From: Lachnospiraceae bacterium
Lineage (GTDB): Bacteria; Bacillota; Clostridia; Lachnospirales; Lachnospiraceae
DNA: 64,000 nt
NCBI GenBank assembly: GCA_024399135.1
Contig: JAKSHY010000008.1
Span: forward strand, 53,347-117,346
Reading direction: 5' to 3'
Below are positions 26,956 through 35,152 of the stretch, in pieces (positions within the stretch are counted from its first letter, which is position 1; each line of letters opens with the position of its first letter). The position numbers and the translations under genes were made by a program. The notes below the pieces were generated by a model. It ran no database searches. It had not been told where the DNA came from and saw only the letters and a program-made list of their open reading frames with translations.

Positions 26956-26991
26956 CTTAGTTATCCCATTTTGAAATTATCAATTTAAATC

Positions 26992-27984
26992 CTATAATCT
27001 TTTCAATATATCTTCCGCATATGCATCTATATTCTCATTAGCTGTATATTTTATATAATCACAATTTCTACAAGAATCATATAGATTTTTTTTGCCTTTA
27101 AGCATATTAATCCAAAATGACTTCATGACACTTCCCCCCCATATTTCTTTAAAACTTTTATTCGATACATTTCCATATATAATACTTCTTTCCCAGTCAG
27201 TACAACAAGGAGTAACACATCCATCTGGATTAACAACACATCCATAAAAAACAAACGGACACACATTAATATCTTCCCATACATCTATCCCCATAATTCC
27301 AGAAGATGGCTTGTCATATTTATCTTTAATCTCATCAAAATTAGGCCACACCGGAACAACATTTTCGATATATATATTGTCACAAATGTCCTTGAAATAA
27401 TTATAAAATATATTTCTCTTTTCTTCTGTATCAACGGAGACATCAACAATCTTTATATATATATCACACTTACCTCTTGTTCTTTCATATAAATCCTTTA
27501 TATTCTCCACAAATTCCGCGTAATTAATTTTTTTCCCACATATATCTCGATAACCTTCTTCTGAAATCGACTCTATAGATATTCTAATTCGATCAATACC
27601 AGAATCTGCAAGTCTTTGATTTAACTCTGGATTAAGAACACTACCATTCGTAACTGTTTCTATCCAGTTTGCTACATTCTTCTCCTTTGCATATGTTACC
27701 ATTCTACAAAAATTAGGATTTAGTAATGGTTCCCCCATTGTATACATTCTCAAAACTTTCACCTTTTCTGGAAAATCCTGGAGATCATCAATTACCTTTT
27801 TAAATAAATCATATTCCATAAACTGCTTATTAAATGCATTTCGACTTTTCTTGCTTTGAGGTGCACAGAAATTACATTTAAAATTACACACATTACTTGG
27901 GTCTATAAATAATAAATACGGTGTACTTATAGGTATTTCCTTGCTCAAATCAGATCTATTACTATTAATTATTGGTGATGCCAT
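26992..27984 (-). CDS. Radical SAM enzyme with SPASM-like C-terminus
   Basis: This 330-residue protein has the radical SAM cluster CNFKCNFC (Cys33, Cys37, Cys40), the GEPLLNP motif, and a C-terminal cysteine region (CPFVFYGCVVNPDGCVTPCC and CRNC) that fits SPASM-type auxiliary clusters. Known: such enzymes modify peptides, sugars or cofactors by radical chemistry, including dehydrogenation and epimerisation. In this cassette it is likely to act on a sugar or lipid-linked glycan, but the reaction cannot be read from sequence. Thirty-six bases separate it from the methyltransferase. Confidence 0.8.
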   Translation of the reverse strand: MASPIINSNRSDLSKEIPISTPYLLFIDPSNVCNFKCNFCAPQSKKSRNAFNKQFMEYDLFKKVIDDLQDFPEKVKVLRMYTMGEPLLNPNFCRMVTYAKEKNVANWIETVTNGSVLNPELNQRLADSGIDRIRISIESISEEGYRDICGKKINYAEFVENIKDLYERTRGKCDIYIKIVDVSVDTEEKRNIFYNYFKDICDNIYIENVVPVWPNFDEIKDKYDKPSSGIMGIDVWEDINVCPFVFYGCVVNPDGCVTPCCTDWERSIIYGNVSNKSFKEIWGGSVMKSFWINMLKGKKNLYDSCRNCDYIKYTANENIDAYAEDILKRL

Positions 27985-28018
27985 TATATATATCCTTTCA
28001 TAATATTAATAATTATTA

Positions 28019-28957
28019 TTAAAAATTAATCTTTTCTTTTTCTACAACCAGAGGTTTATTCGTGACTCGTCTAATCAATACTGCTATATATTCTCCTAGC
28101 ATTCCTAAGCAAAATAATTGAATACCTGCCACAAAAAATAAGCCAATAATTAATGGAGCCATTCCAACAGTAAAAGAATCCCAATATACCATCTTATAAA
28201 CAAAATAAAAAATAGCTGAAATAAAACAAAGAAACGATACTAGCAAACCTATTATTGTCATCATTCGCAATGGTTTTACTGATGTATTTACTAACGACGT
28301 TATGGCAAAATCATAATATTTTCCTACACTATAACTTGATTTACCTCTTTTCCTTTCTGCCTGAGTATAAGGTAAAAGTTTAATTTTAAAGCCATACTCA
28401 CACACTAAATTTCTAGCTTCAAACTGAGGATCCTGTCTCTGCGTGACCAACAAAATATCAACAACTTTTCTATCCATAAGACCATAACCTATTACTTGGT
28501 TTAGCTGTGGATAATCTGACATCTTATTTATTATTCCATAAAATACTTTTCTACAAGCATATTTTATTTTATTTTCATTGCTTTCCGTTTTTTGTCCCCA
28601 CACTATATCGTATCCGTTTTCCCACTCTCGTATATAATCTGGAATCATTTCTGGTGGTTCTTGAAAATCACACGGGATAACTATATAAGCATCTCCTGAT
28701 GCATTATTATAACAATTTACTCCAGATCTATATGGTCCAAAGTTTGTTTGATTTATAATAATTTTCACTCTCTTATCATTATTTGCGATACTTCGCATTA
28801 TTTTTTGCGATTCGTCTTGCGAATCATTATCTGAAAAAATGATTTCATAATCATATTGGGGCATTTTCTCAATTTGATTACAAATAGCTTTATACATTAA
28901 TTCAATATTCTCTTCTTCATTATAGCAAGGAATACCTATACTAATTTTCTTTTTCAA
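28019..28957 (-). CDS. Polyprenyl-phosphate glycosyltransferase (GtrB/ArnC-like GT2)
   Basis: The 312-residue protein has a GT2 domain (GIPCYNEEENIELMYKAI, SDNDSQDES, PCDFQEPPEM) and two C-terminal membrane helices (about 230-255 and 265-290). Known: DPM1/GtrB/ArnC enzymes put a sugar on polyprenyl phosphate for later use outside the cell by GT-C enzymes. Several GT-C-like proteins lie in this window and could use its product. It belongs to the 25.8-35 kb cassette and may load the unusual sugar made there. Confidence 0.85.
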   Translation of the reverse strand: MKKKISIGIPCYNEEENIELMYKAICNQIEKMPQYDYEIIFSDNDSQDESQKIMRSIANNDKRVKIIINQTNFGPYRSGVNCYNNASGDAYIVIPCDFQEPPEMIPDYIREWENGYDIVWGQKTESNENKIKYACRKVFYGIINKMSDYPQLNQVIGYGLMDRKVVDILLVTQRQDPQFEARNLVCEYGFKIKLLPYTQAERKRGKSSYSVGKYYDFAITSLVNTSVKPLRMMTIIGLLVSFLCFISAIFYFVYKMVYWDSFTVGMAPLIIGLFFVAGIQLFCLGMLGEYIAVLIRRVTNKPLVVEKEKINF

Positions 28958-28993
28958 TTTCCTATCTCCAATGATACTCTATCCATAATAAAA

Positions 28994-29902
28994 TTATTTA
29001 CAACAAAATGGTTTATAATAATCAGCAATCTCACGTATACCAGTTTTAAAATCTATCTTAGGACTATATTTCAAAACCTTCAATGTATGCTCCATATTAG
29101 GGAAAATACTAATGCCCTTATTCTCATTTTTTCGAAATTCATAACATGGATTATCAAATGCCTCTGCAATATCCAATATGAACTCTTTTAATTGCTTTGA
29201 TTCTGGATGTGCAATAAAATATGTATCTTCTAATACATCTTTTTCGCAAAGCAATAATAACATTTGTCCCGCATCATAAGCACTTATATAATTCCATATT
29301 TGCTCTCCTGAAGTAAAATATGCTTTTTCACCATTTAAGAACTTGATAATTGCATAATTAACCATTGCCTCAGTGCTATCATATTTTCCATACACACTAA
29401 ATATTCTAGGCCATAAATGCTTCATTCCTAACGAATGGCATAATTGCCGGCTCATCCAATATGCAGATGCTTTAGCTATAGAATATGGTACTAGCGGATT
29501 CAATTCTGCATCTCTATTAATGATACCATCAACCTTACCATATTCTGATTGCGATCCTGCTCCCACAAAAAGAGAACAGCCATACCTATACGCTAAATTC
29601 ACTGCGTCTAATGTATATCTAACATTCGCTTCTTGACCATAATAGTCATATCTTCCCTCTCGTGAAGTATACCCCCAAGCGAAATGATAAAATGCATCAT
29701 ATCTTTCATTTCCTATATCTATATCATTATAACTTCCTAATGATGCATATATTATATTAATCAAGTCAGATTTGGGTAATCTATCAATCTTTTTACTTTC
29801 TCCATGCAATATCGCTAATACCTCATGTCCTTTGTCAATACATGCTTCAACAAAGGCTACCCCTATCATGCTTGTTGCTCCAGTGACTACTATCTTCATC
29901 AT
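28994..29902 (-). CDS. Extended SDR, NDP-sugar 4-reductase/epimerase-like
   Basis: The 302-residue protein begins VVTGATSMIG (NAD(P)-binding) and has SQSEYG and YSIAK (YxxxK) catalytic motifs, then FSVYGKYDS and GEQIWNYISAYD. This layout resembles the abequose/paratose synthase and dTDP-rhamnose synthase branches. Known: these reduce or epimerise 4-keto sugars. With RfbF/G/H in the locus, a final reductase on a CDP-dideoxy sugar is plausible. It starts four bases after the upstream dehydrogenase stop. Confidence 0.75.
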   Translation of the reverse strand: MMKIVVTGATSMIGVAFVEACIDKGHEVLAILHGESKKIDRLPKSDLINIIYASLGSYNDIDIGNERYDAFYHFAWGYTSREGRYDYYGQEANVRYTLDAVNLAYRYGCSLFVGAGSQSEYGKVDGIINRDAELNPLVPYSIAKASAYWMSRQLCHSLGMKHLWPRIFSVYGKYDSTEAMVNYAIIKFLNGEKAYFTSGEQIWNYISAYDAGQMLLLLCEKDVLEDTYFIAHPESKQLKEFILDIAEAFDNPCYEFRKNENKGISIFPNMEHTLKVLKYSPKIDFKTGIREIADYYKPFCCK

Positions 29903-29905
29903 TTT

Positions 29906-31027
29906 CTACATTCTTATTGCAATCTTAATTGCATCCCTATTTTTCATATCATATATCGCTTGTATAATTTTATCGATTCCATCATATTCTCTAGTTACAA
30001 ATATCTCTGGATTGATATATTTTTCTTTACATAACTCTAATAAGAACTCCAAACGTTCTCGTCCCCCCTTAACTAAGGAAAATTTCAATGTTTTTCCAGC
30101 CATACCTCTTCCCATTGAAAATTTGGGAATAATAATACCATCAATTTCATTCTCTGGAATATCCAAATCAGCACCATAATACATAATATTCGATACAACA
30201 CCTGTTCCATATTTGCATACATCAACTGCCTGTGGAAAAGTCGAATCATCCCCCCCACATATTAATACTGCATCAACTCCTTTTGTATCCGTTTCCGATA
30301 GTATATAATTAACAACAGCAGATCCAGTAGAATTTGATAGTGGGTGCATACTCTTTGGCAAATCACACTTACATGTTTTATAATTAATCACTTCTGCACC
30401 CAATTTCTTTGCAATTTCAGTATTATCGTATCTTGATCCAACAGCATATATCTTTGAAGCTCCATAGTATTTAGCACCCATTATTGCAGCTAGACCGATT
30501 GCGCCAATACCAAATACAACAACAGAATCACCTTTTTTAATGTTTGCTTCCTCTGCTGCAGTAAATCCTGTACTTACCACATCTACACACATTAATGCTT
30601 GTATTAATGAAACACCTTCTGGAATATGAGCTAAATTTTTATCAGCGTATGGTAAGTAAAATGCCTCTTGAAAAGCACCATCTAAAGTTTTTCCTATTAA
30701 ATGTCCAGAAAAATTAACTCCTGCGTGTCCAGGATTAATCGTCACGTCTTTGTGCCCCCAATCAGGCGTAGTTGCTGGAACAGCAACTATATCCCCTTGT
30801 TTAAAGTCCCTAACATCTTTACCAACCCTGACAACCTCTGCAACGCATTCATGCCCCAATGTCAAATCTTTTCTTTTTGGAGAACCTTGCCATATTGTGT
30901 GAACATCACTTGTACATGGAGAAGTATAAATAGGTTTCAATATTACTCCATGATCATCTAACAAACAGGGATAATCTTTTTCAACGTATTCAATTATTCC
31001 TCTTTCCTTTAATACTAATGCTTTCAT
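29906..31027 (-). CDS. Zinc-dependent secondary-alcohol-dehydrogenase-like oxidoreductase
   Basis: This 373-residue medium-chain dehydrogenase has the catalytic zinc site in SPCTSDVHTIWQG and LGHECVAEV, and a Rossmann motif GIGAIGLAAIMGAK. It lacks the four-Cys structural zinc lobe. The phrases PCTSD, PATTPDW and GVGSR-like AVGSRYDN match the NADP-dependent secondary alcohol dehydrogenases of clostridia. Known: those reduce small methyl ketones. In this cassette it could reduce a ketone on a branched sugar or an aldehyde made by the TPP enzyme; that is inference. Confidence 0.8.
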   Translation of the reverse strand: MKALVLKERGIIEYVEKDYPCLLDDHGVILKPIYTSPCTSDVHTIWQGSPKRKDLTLGHECVAEVVRVGKDVRDFKQGDIVAVPATTPDWGHKDVTINPGHAGVNFSGHLIGKTLDGAFQEAFYLPYADKNLAHIPEGVSLIQALMCVDVVSTGFTAAEEANIKKGDSVVVFGIGAIGLAAIMGAKYYGASKIYAVGSRYDNTEIAKKLGAEVINYKTCKCDLPKSMHPLSNSTGSAVVNYILSETDTKGVDAVLICGGDDSTFPQAVDVCKYGTGVVSNIMYYGADLDIPENEIDGIIIPKFSMGRGMAGKTLKFSLVKGGRERLEFLLELCKEKYINPEIFVTREYDGIDKIIQAIYDMKNRDAIKIAIRM

Positions 31028-31067
31028 ACTAACAATACTTACCTATAGAATTATACACATCTTCGCA

Positions 31068-31736
31068 CTAACATAATATAGATATCAGTTCCGTTATATC
31101 ATCAATTACCGCTATCGGATTATATTGTTCAATACTTTCGATGGTTTTAAAGTCATACCCATACAAACAACCTAAAAACAATATTCCCGCTTCCTTAGCA
31201 GCAATAGCATCATATCTACTATCACCAATCAAAACTGTTTCATTATTATTGATATCATCACAGAATTCAAGACATTTCATTATTAGATCTGTTTTCGTAT
31301 ATTTTCCCTGCATATCAGTTCCATATACTTTTGTAAAATACTTTGACAAGTCAAATTTATCTAATAATGCATCTACGAAGTCTTGTCTTTTATTCGTAGC
31401 TATCGTCAGTGTATACTCTTTTTCTTTTAAATGACGCAACACATCCTCTAATCCGTCATATGGACTAGCAAGCAATACATCACCTTCCTTGTACCTATTG
31501 CGAAAGACGCTAGCCGCTTTATTAAGTTCCTCTCCTTCTATACCAAAAACCCTAACCAATGAATCCTGTATTCTTGGTCCAACAAATGATTCGAGTGTCA
31601 TTTCATCAGGCATTACATATCCCATTTCGTTAATCATATACTTAACTGATGATATCATACCTTCTGATGTATCTAACATAGTACCATCAACATCAAATAT
31701 AATATGTTTTATATTATTCATATCATTATTTCTCAC
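31068..31736 (-). CDS. HAD-family phosphatase (Gph-like)
   Basis: The 222-residue protein has HAD motif I DVDGTMLDTSEG, motif II in TIATNKR, a motif III Lys region, and motif IV IGDSRYDAIAAKEAG. The cap domain fits the phosphoglycolate phosphatase branch. Known: such enzymes hydrolyse small phosphate esters. It overlaps the NeuB-like gene by 11 bases, so it probably dephosphorylates the NeuB product or precursor, as NeuB-type pathways often need a HAD phosphatase. Confidence 0.85.
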   Translation of the reverse strand: MRNNDMNNIKHIIFDVDGTMLDTSEGMISSVKYMINEMGYVMPDEMTLESFVGPRIQDSLVRVFGIEGEELNKAASVFRNRYKEGDVLLASPYDGLEDVLRHLKEKEYTLTIATNKRQDFVDALLDKFDLSKYFTKVYGTDMQGKYTKTDLIMKCLEFCDDINNNETVLIGDSRYDAIAAKEAGILFLGCLYGYDFKTIESIEQYNPIAVIDDITELISILC

Positions 31737-33243
31737 TATTAATGAAACTTAACATTTCCTCTGTGAAATGTACTTTAGTTTTCCTTGGATTAGTAAAACC
31801 TTCTTCATTTTCATAGAACGAGTCATTTATATAATGCGTAGTAGATATTTCTTCGAAAATACATCCTGTACTTGACGAAAAACTATGCATTACATTTCTT
31901 TCTACTGTAACTACATCACCTTTCTTCAACATCTTAATATCACCGGCTAAATTAAGACTTAATGTACCATGTAAGATAACGAAAGTTTCTTCTTTCTTGA
32001 CATGATAATGGTTTGGATGATTCTGACCAGGCAACACAATAAGAATTTTTTTACAATACTCCCTATTTACACAATCTATCATAGCCACACCAACCTGACG
32101 ATATTTTTCAACACCATAATGATGTGATATCTCGCAACTGCTTCCAGCTGGTACAACAACATTAGCTTCCCTCAATAAGTTATTAATGTCTTTAACAACT
32201 TCGACTATACCTTTATAAGTATTGGTAATCGAAACATTTTCTTTATATATTGGCTCATTAACCTTAACGTCCTTTTGGCACACAATACTATTATACTTTG
32301 ATAAATCTGACGCAACAAGTTGACCTTCTGAGCACGGAAAAGCAAGAAAATAGTCATCACTTTTCAAAACATGACCTTTCTTTAAATCTTTTTTTACGAA
32401 AATTCCTCTCTTTAAAGCTGCAAGATCTGCCTGCTCTTTCTCATGCGACTCATATCTGCCATTACAACATCCACAAATGTCATATGCTTCAGCGGCTGCT
32501 GCAAGCCATGCATCAATTTGAGATGGATTAGATGAATAACCATTTAAAGTGATTTCTTCCGTTGGAACCCCTACATGTCTTTCAAAAATAGCAGCCCCTT
32601 TTGCTACGGCTATCCTTACTGGAATAGTATTGCTAGGATCTTCATGAGTCGAAAAACCTATCCGAATATCTGGAAATGACTTCTTAAGATAGTCTACCTG
32701 ATTCAATTGAAGATGTTCATTAACTGTGGGATATTCTGCTACACAATGCATCAACGAAAAGTTGATATTTCTATTTCTAAAGAAATCAACAACAGCCTTA
32801 ACTTCAACCTCTTTACTTCCAGCACAACTTGCTATTACGGGTTTATTAACACTTGCTATTTTTTCTAATAGAGGCCAATCTGTGAAAGAACAACTAGCAA
32901 TTTTTATATAATCATATCCTTGAGTCACTATATTATCTACAGATATCTCATCAAAAGGAGTACATATTGACTGAAACCCATTTTCTTTCAAACATTCCAA
33001 AAGCTCAGCAAATTGTTCTTGAGTCAATTTAGTATCTTTAAACCTTTTAACGTTCTTTATATCCATACGATCCTGATAATCAGGATGAATAAATGTATCG
33101 AGATTTCTGTATTGAAATTTAAATCCATAATCAAACTGTGGATATTTGTCACATATTGCTTTGATTTCGCGTATTATACGTTTTCCATGTTCAACAATTC
33201 CTTGATGATTATTTGCCATTTCAAAAATGAATAAAGGTTTCAT
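31726..33243 (-). CDS. NeuB-type PEP-condensing synthase fused to SAF and cupin domains
   Basis: Residues 1-270 form a NeuB-like TIM barrel (LFIFEMANNHQG, FGFSTH-like IGFSTHEDPS, ERHVG). Residues 275-340 look like a SAF domain (LKRGIFVKKDLKKG). The C-terminus (about 390-490) is a cupin with KKILIVLPGQ and NHYHVKKEETFVILHG. Known: NeuB/PseI/LegI join PEP to an amino sugar to give nonulosonic acids, and cupins often isomerise sugars. The fusion suggests that isomerisation supplies the aldose. No CMP-sugar synthetase is nearby, so the product may not be a standard sialic acid. Confidence 0.85.
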   Translation of the reverse strand: MKPLFIFEMANNHQGIVEHGKRIIREIKAICDKYPQFDYGFKFQYRNLDTFIHPDYQDRMDIKNVKRFKDTKLTQEQFAELLECLKENGFQSICTPFDEISVDNIVTQGYDYIKIASCSFTDWPLLEKIASVNKPVIASCAGSKEVEVKAVVDFFRNRNINFSLMHCVAEYPTVNEHLQLNQVDYLKKSFPDIRIGFSTHEDPSNTIPVRIAVAKGAAIFERHVGVPTEEITLNGYSSNPSQIDAWLAAAAEAYDICGCCNGRYESHEKEQADLAALKRGIFVKKDLKKGHVLKSDDYFLAFPCSEGQLVASDLSKYNSIVCQKDVKVNEPIYKENVSITNTYKGIVEVVKDINNLLREANVVVPAGSSCEISHHYGVEKYRQVGVAMIDCVNREYCKKILIVLPGQNHPNHYHVKKEETFVILHGTLSLNLAGDIKMLKKGDVVTVERNVMHSFSSSTGCIFEEISTTHYINDSFYENEEGFTNPRKTKVHFTEEMLSFINSEK

Positions 33244-33258
33244 TTTATTTATCTCCTT

Positions 33259-35085
33259 TTACAAGTCACTATATATCTCGTTCAATTCAGTTTCGGACAA
33301 AAATGGATACGGATTTTCTAAAACTGCTGATACTCGATTCCCATTTTCATCTAAAGAAGAAATGCATTTAGGTATTTCATCAAATGCAATATCTCCGATA
33401 AATTCACATATTGTATATTTATCTGTATTCATCACCTTCTCTAACACGCTGGGAATATCTTCATTTCGAGTAATACTGAAATAAGGAATACCATATGCCT
33501 CAGATACTTTTCGAAGATTAGGCATCGAAACACCACTTTCTGCATCGCATCCAACATGAAAACCATCAAAGTTTCTATTTTGCATAGTAGCTATAGCTGC
33601 ATACCCTTCATTTCTAAAAATGAACATTTTGGCATTAATTCCATAGTGAACAATGGTTTGAAGTTCCTGGATATTAAGCTGAAGACTTCCATCTCCCTCT
33701 ATCATAATAACTCGATTCTTATTTGAAGCATACCACGAACCAATAACACAAGGAAGAGCATATCCCATAGATCCAAAACCCATGCAAGACACTGTCTTTT
33801 GCCCCGCTTTATGCTTAAACGCTATATGTCCAGCAGTATTACATCTACTTGTCGATGACACAACTATAGTATCTTCCTTTTTGCAGTAGTCTGAAAGATT
33901 CATTGTCATCTGATAAAGATCAACCATATCTGATACCGTTTCCTGTTTCTCTGACAAAATAGGAAATCTCGTCTTCATCCTTCTGCAAAAATCTAGCCAT
34001 TGAGTGAAATCATATTCCTTACAATCTGTAAGACTTTCATTAATATGTTCCAAGAAGTTGAATGCATGGGCATTAATTGCCACCTTATTAGGCATATCAA
34101 GCTTATTTATTTCATTAATATCAATATCAATTATATATTTCTTAGCTCTGTAACCAAAATGAGATTCACTGAATGCTGTAATCATATTATCAAGTCGACT
34201 ACCAATTACAATAATCAAATCAGCACCTTGAGTAATAATATTAGAATATCTGTTGGCCTGAAGGCCTGGACTTCCAAAATAATATTCATCTTCATAGTCG
34301 TACAAATCCATAACTCTCCACGTTGTGAGAACCGGAATGTTTAACTTACTCTGAACTTTCTTAAATAGATTATACGAAGTCTTCCCATTTAGTCCCGAAC
34401 CAACTATAAATAATGGGCGCTTTGAATTGTTAACATCCTCAAGCAAATCTGCAATTTTTACCTTTGCTTCTTCTGATAACCCATTCCGTTCTATTAAAAT
34501 ATCTGAATCATTTAATTCATCAGCTTCAAATCCCTTAAGCTTATCTGGAATGATATCAGCGTTCTGTACATCAAGAGGAATATCTAACCACACCGGACCT
34601 TTTCTTCCATGCAATGCCAAAAAAATAGCCTTCTCGAGGTGGTATCTAATATCTTCAGGATTTTCTACTGTAATAGCATATTTGGTAACAGGCTTTGCCA
34701 TAGACACAATGTCATTTTCTTGAGCTCCAAACTGCCTAACGTTTCTTTTACTTGCAAAATCTGCTGTTTTGACTTGACCCGAAATAAATAAAACGGGGGT
34801 CGAATCTACATATGAAGCTCCAGTCGCCGTTAGAGCATTAGTACCACCCGGTCCAGTAGTAATTAAACAAACCCCTAAACCTCCTTTAGTGATTGCATAA
34901 CTTTCGGCTGCAATAGCTGCTGCCTGTTCGTGGTGGCAGCACACATGCTCAATTTTGCTTCTTCCTAGTGCATCAACAAGGTACATGATTCCTCCACCAG
35001 AAAGCATAAAAATTTCTTTTGTACCTTCTTCATATATTCTATTCATTACATAATCTGCAACTCTCATATACAAATCCCTTTTCAC
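33259..35085 (-). CDS. Acetolactate-synthase-like TPP-dependent enzyme
   Basis: The 608-residue protein follows the ALS/pyruvate oxidase plan. The N-terminal domain has the activating Glu in CCHHEQAAAIAAESYA and TTGPGGTNALT. A central domain has the nucleotide-binding phrase VGSGLNGKTS and GSPGLQANRYS. The C-terminal TPP motif is GDGSLQLNIQEL with NEGYAAI. Known: this fold decarboxylates 2-keto acids and can add the two-carbon unit to a carbonyl, as YerE does in CDP-yersiniose formation. It starts the cassette, 15 bases before the NeuB-like gene. Whether it acts as a ligase or a decarboxylase is open. Confidence 0.85.
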   Translation of the reverse strand: MKRDLYMRVADYVMNRIYEEGTKEIFMLSGGGIMYLVDALGRSKIEHVCCHHEQAAAIAAESYAITKGGLGVCLITTGPGGTNALTATGASYVDSTPVLFISGQVKTADFASKRNVRQFGAQENDIVSMAKPVTKYAITVENPEDIRYHLEKAIFLALHGRKGPVWLDIPLDVQNADIIPDKLKGFEADELNDSDILIERNGLSEEAKVKIADLLEDVNNSKRPLFIVGSGLNGKTSYNLFKKVQSKLNIPVLTTWRVMDLYDYEDEYYFGSPGLQANRYSNIITQGADLIIVIGSRLDNMITAFSESHFGYRAKKYIIDIDINEINKLDMPNKVAINAHAFNFLEHINESLTDCKEYDFTQWLDFCRRMKTRFPILSEKQETVSDMVDLYQMTMNLSDYCKKEDTIVVSSTSRCNTAGHIAFKHKAGQKTVSCMGFGSMGYALPCVIGSWYASNKNRVIMIEGDGSLQLNIQELQTIVHYGINAKMFIFRNEGYAAIATMQNRNFDGFHVGCDAESGVSMPNLRKVSEAYGIPYFSITRNEDIPSVLEKVMNTDKYTICEFIGDIAFDEIPKCISSLDENGNRVSAVLENPYPFLSETELNEIYSDL

Positions 35086-35152
35086 ATCATTTTATTTGAG
35101 GTATAATCCTCATCTATAAATCAGTGTTTACAAATAAACTAATAAGCATTTA

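Noticed and set aside
33259..35085. Housekeeping acetolactate synthase for branched-chain amino acids
   Set aside because: No regulatory subunit or ilv gene is near, and the gene lies at the head of a glycan cassette in short-gap order; the fold alone does not prove that role.
25786..35085. Phosphonate or standard sialic acid locus
   Set aside because: No PEP mutase and no CMP-sialate synthetase or ManNAc-forming epimerase of the NeuC kind were seen, so neither known pathway is complete.
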